Source of the DNA: Athripsodes cinereus
Taxonomy: Eukaryota; Arthropoda; Insecta; Trichoptera; Leptoceridae
Direction of reading: 5' to 3'
Assembly: GCA_947579605.1 (NCBI GenBank)
Contig: OX388321.1
Location: 23,117,614-23,181,613, forward strand
DNA: 64,000 bases
Shown: positions 62,516-64,000 of the stretch, piece after piece
Numbering within the stretch: position 1 is the stretch's first letter
How the letters are laid out: every line of letters begins with the position of its first letter
The notes under the pieces: model-generated
Told to the model about the DNA's origin: nothing
Databases searched by the model: none
The model's input: the letters and a program-made list of their open reading frames with translations, nothing else
Program-made: the position numbers and the translations under genes

Positions 62516-63257
62516 AGTGTAATACAAATGCACTTTTTGGCGAATGGAGTAGATATCAAAATCATCCTGGACGGCTTTCCCTATGTTTTCTTTTATAATT
62601 CTTCTTATAGAACTCACAGATAATCCTGAAAGAAAAGAACATTGAAATTCATCAGCAATACAGTAATTTAACTTCCTAGAAACACGGGATTGTCATATAA
62701 GTGAGTCATCGAGACATTCCATACACAATCATTTAATGATGCATTATTATTAAGCATCTGAGACATTCACTTCAGCTTTTTATTTAGCTTATTCTAATAT
62801 TCGGTAAAATAATTTGCCTTTTTAAGTAAATTCATTACATTATATATTTTAAGAAGGCACAGAATTGAATAGTAATCTTGTAATAGAAATACAATTAAGA
62901 GTCGTCAAACATAAAAAAAATACAATTTAAAATATTAAGACAGTGCTTACCAGTCAAATCAATGTTTTTTGGAAAACATTGTTAATCTACCAGCGTAGTT
63001 TTTGAGCTTCAAACTCCGCTTAACACTGGGAATATTTCTTGAAAACATTTTTTTTAGATACACTACGTATTGTTTTATTCAGTTTTATATTTTTAAAGTC
63101 TTTTAAAATCAAAACAAAGTCAAAAAAATTTACCGGATCACCAAACGCCATACAATTGACAGATCGGACAGTGTTGCCAGTGTAACTAATTTGTGTTTTA
63201 TCATCGGTACAAATATCTGTTGCATTAGAAAAAAAGGGAATCGTGAGAAAATAATTA
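62516..63257. other. No gene recognised
   Basis: AT-rich spacer. Confidence 0.35.
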
Positions 63258-63741
63258 TTCTAAAGTAGCATTCACATTGCTTCACACTGGATGATCATTC
63301 AGAGTGTCAGGGTCAAACCTGTTCATCGAAAGTGAACACGTCTGTTCACATTTGTTCATCCTATGCTCTCACTGCCATGTCAACACTTTCAGTCATGTTG
63401 TATTTTGACATATTTTCGTACAAAAATATAATTAAATAAATAAAAAAATGAAAAAAAGCCCTTAAAACAAATCAATATAGTTCTCGACTGCATAATAATT
63501 TTGTATATGATTCTGACATTCTATACAAATTCATAGAGAATAAAACAAAAAATAAGATAAAATTTGTTTATGGTCGTTTCAGTGAAAGGTCCTTTCATCG
63601 AAATTATGACGGGCTGTTATCGCTTTCATCCGTCATCGCTAGTGATCATTATTGATGAAACGCCCGTTCACACCTTTTTATCTTGGAGGTTCATCCGGAG
63701 TGATCACTGAAAGTGAACAAATGTGAACGACCCTTTAGAAA
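63258..63741. mobile_element. Imperfect terminal-inverted-repeat element (about 480 bp)
   Basis: Left TTCTAAAGTAGCATTCACAT then TGCTTCAC...GATCATTCAGAG. Right (reverse) TTCTAAAGGGTCGTTCACAT then TTGTTCAC...GATCACTCCGG. The arms align over about 50 bp with mismatches, and several GTTCATC/GTTCAC words repeat inside. Probably an old MITE; no target duplication recognised. Confidence 0.5.
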
Positions 63742-63784
63742 ACTGACGATATTTATTCCTATACTATTTCGAAAATTTAGCGAT

Positions 63785-63797
63785 GGGGGGGGGGGGG
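63785..63797 (+). repeat. Poly-G run (13 G)
   Basis: An isolated run of 13 G in AT-rich sequence. Length is likely unreliable in sequencing. Confidence 0.8.
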
Positions 63798-64000
63798 TAG
63801 AAATTGAAATATGAAACAGAATTGTGAACAGTATGATTTATATCATTTTTGGTTAGATGGCGCTCTTGTAGCTGACTGAACCCATAACTTCTCCAATTTT
63901 TTAATCAAATATAATAGTTTATCGATTAAGTTTTTATTTATTTTTATTTTCCGACCAAAATAAAGTGTTTTTTTTATTTGATAGTTTTGTTTTTTGTGTT

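Overview
This is a eukaryotic, AT-rich, repeat-dominated window. I read it as insect nuclear DNA, most likely lepidopteran. The reasons are several classes of non-LTR retrotransposon, many 3' tails of the form 'GGAAGA-ATCGC-GCGATAA-(AATAAA)n' with AGGTACC/CTACCT-rich spacers, tRNA-derived SINEs, and a very high density of foldback MITEs. The order-level call is an inference from repeat style. There is no operon, bacterial gene, rRNA or functional tRNA gene. A 200-N run at 22750-22949 is an assembly gap.

Two large autonomous retrotransposons carry the only long open frames. (1) 8897-13060, minus strand: a CR1/Jockey-group LINE with intact ORF1 (coiled coil plus RRM-like) and intact ORF2 (endonuclease plus reverse transcriptase). 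ORF2 has no ATG before its endonuclease domain. It is joined to ORF1 through an A_AAA_AAC heptamer directly followed by the ORF1 stop, which is a classic -1 frameshift signal. (2) 41104-44560, minus strand: an RTE-type element with endonuclease and RT, broken only by one frameshift at a seven-A homopolymer.

A third autonomous-type element lies at 31189-33587. It is a 2.4-kb DNA transposon with TAGGGTGGAAC terminal inverted repeats and an exact 8-bp target duplication, and it contains a decayed gene of an arthropod protein family normally seen only as 'uncharacterized'.

The rest is a mosaic of truncated RT 3' ends (at least five lineages), four copies of one tRNA-derived SINE (three split by later insertions), three copies of a second SINE, at least ten copies of a 255-bp (TAG)n-tailed short retroposon, about a dozen hairpin elements, a hAT-like element, two Helitron-like 3' ends, an eight-unit 109-bp tandem array (20071-20935), and several 180-190-bp local duplications. 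One of these duplications holds a filled and an empty site of the same SINE. A fragment at 23634-23979 has the layout expected of twin-primed reverse transcription.

Host-gene evidence is thin. A possible short exon with a GTGAGT donor lies at 25881-25987 (+). A tandemly repeated polypyrimidine-CAG|GTAAGT site at 47126-47180 (+) looks like a recursive-splice (ratchet) point. Both fit the window being mainly intronic or intergenic sequence of a gene on the plus strand, but neither is proven. Family labels such as SINE-A, FB-1 and RT-D are mine, used only for cross-reference here.
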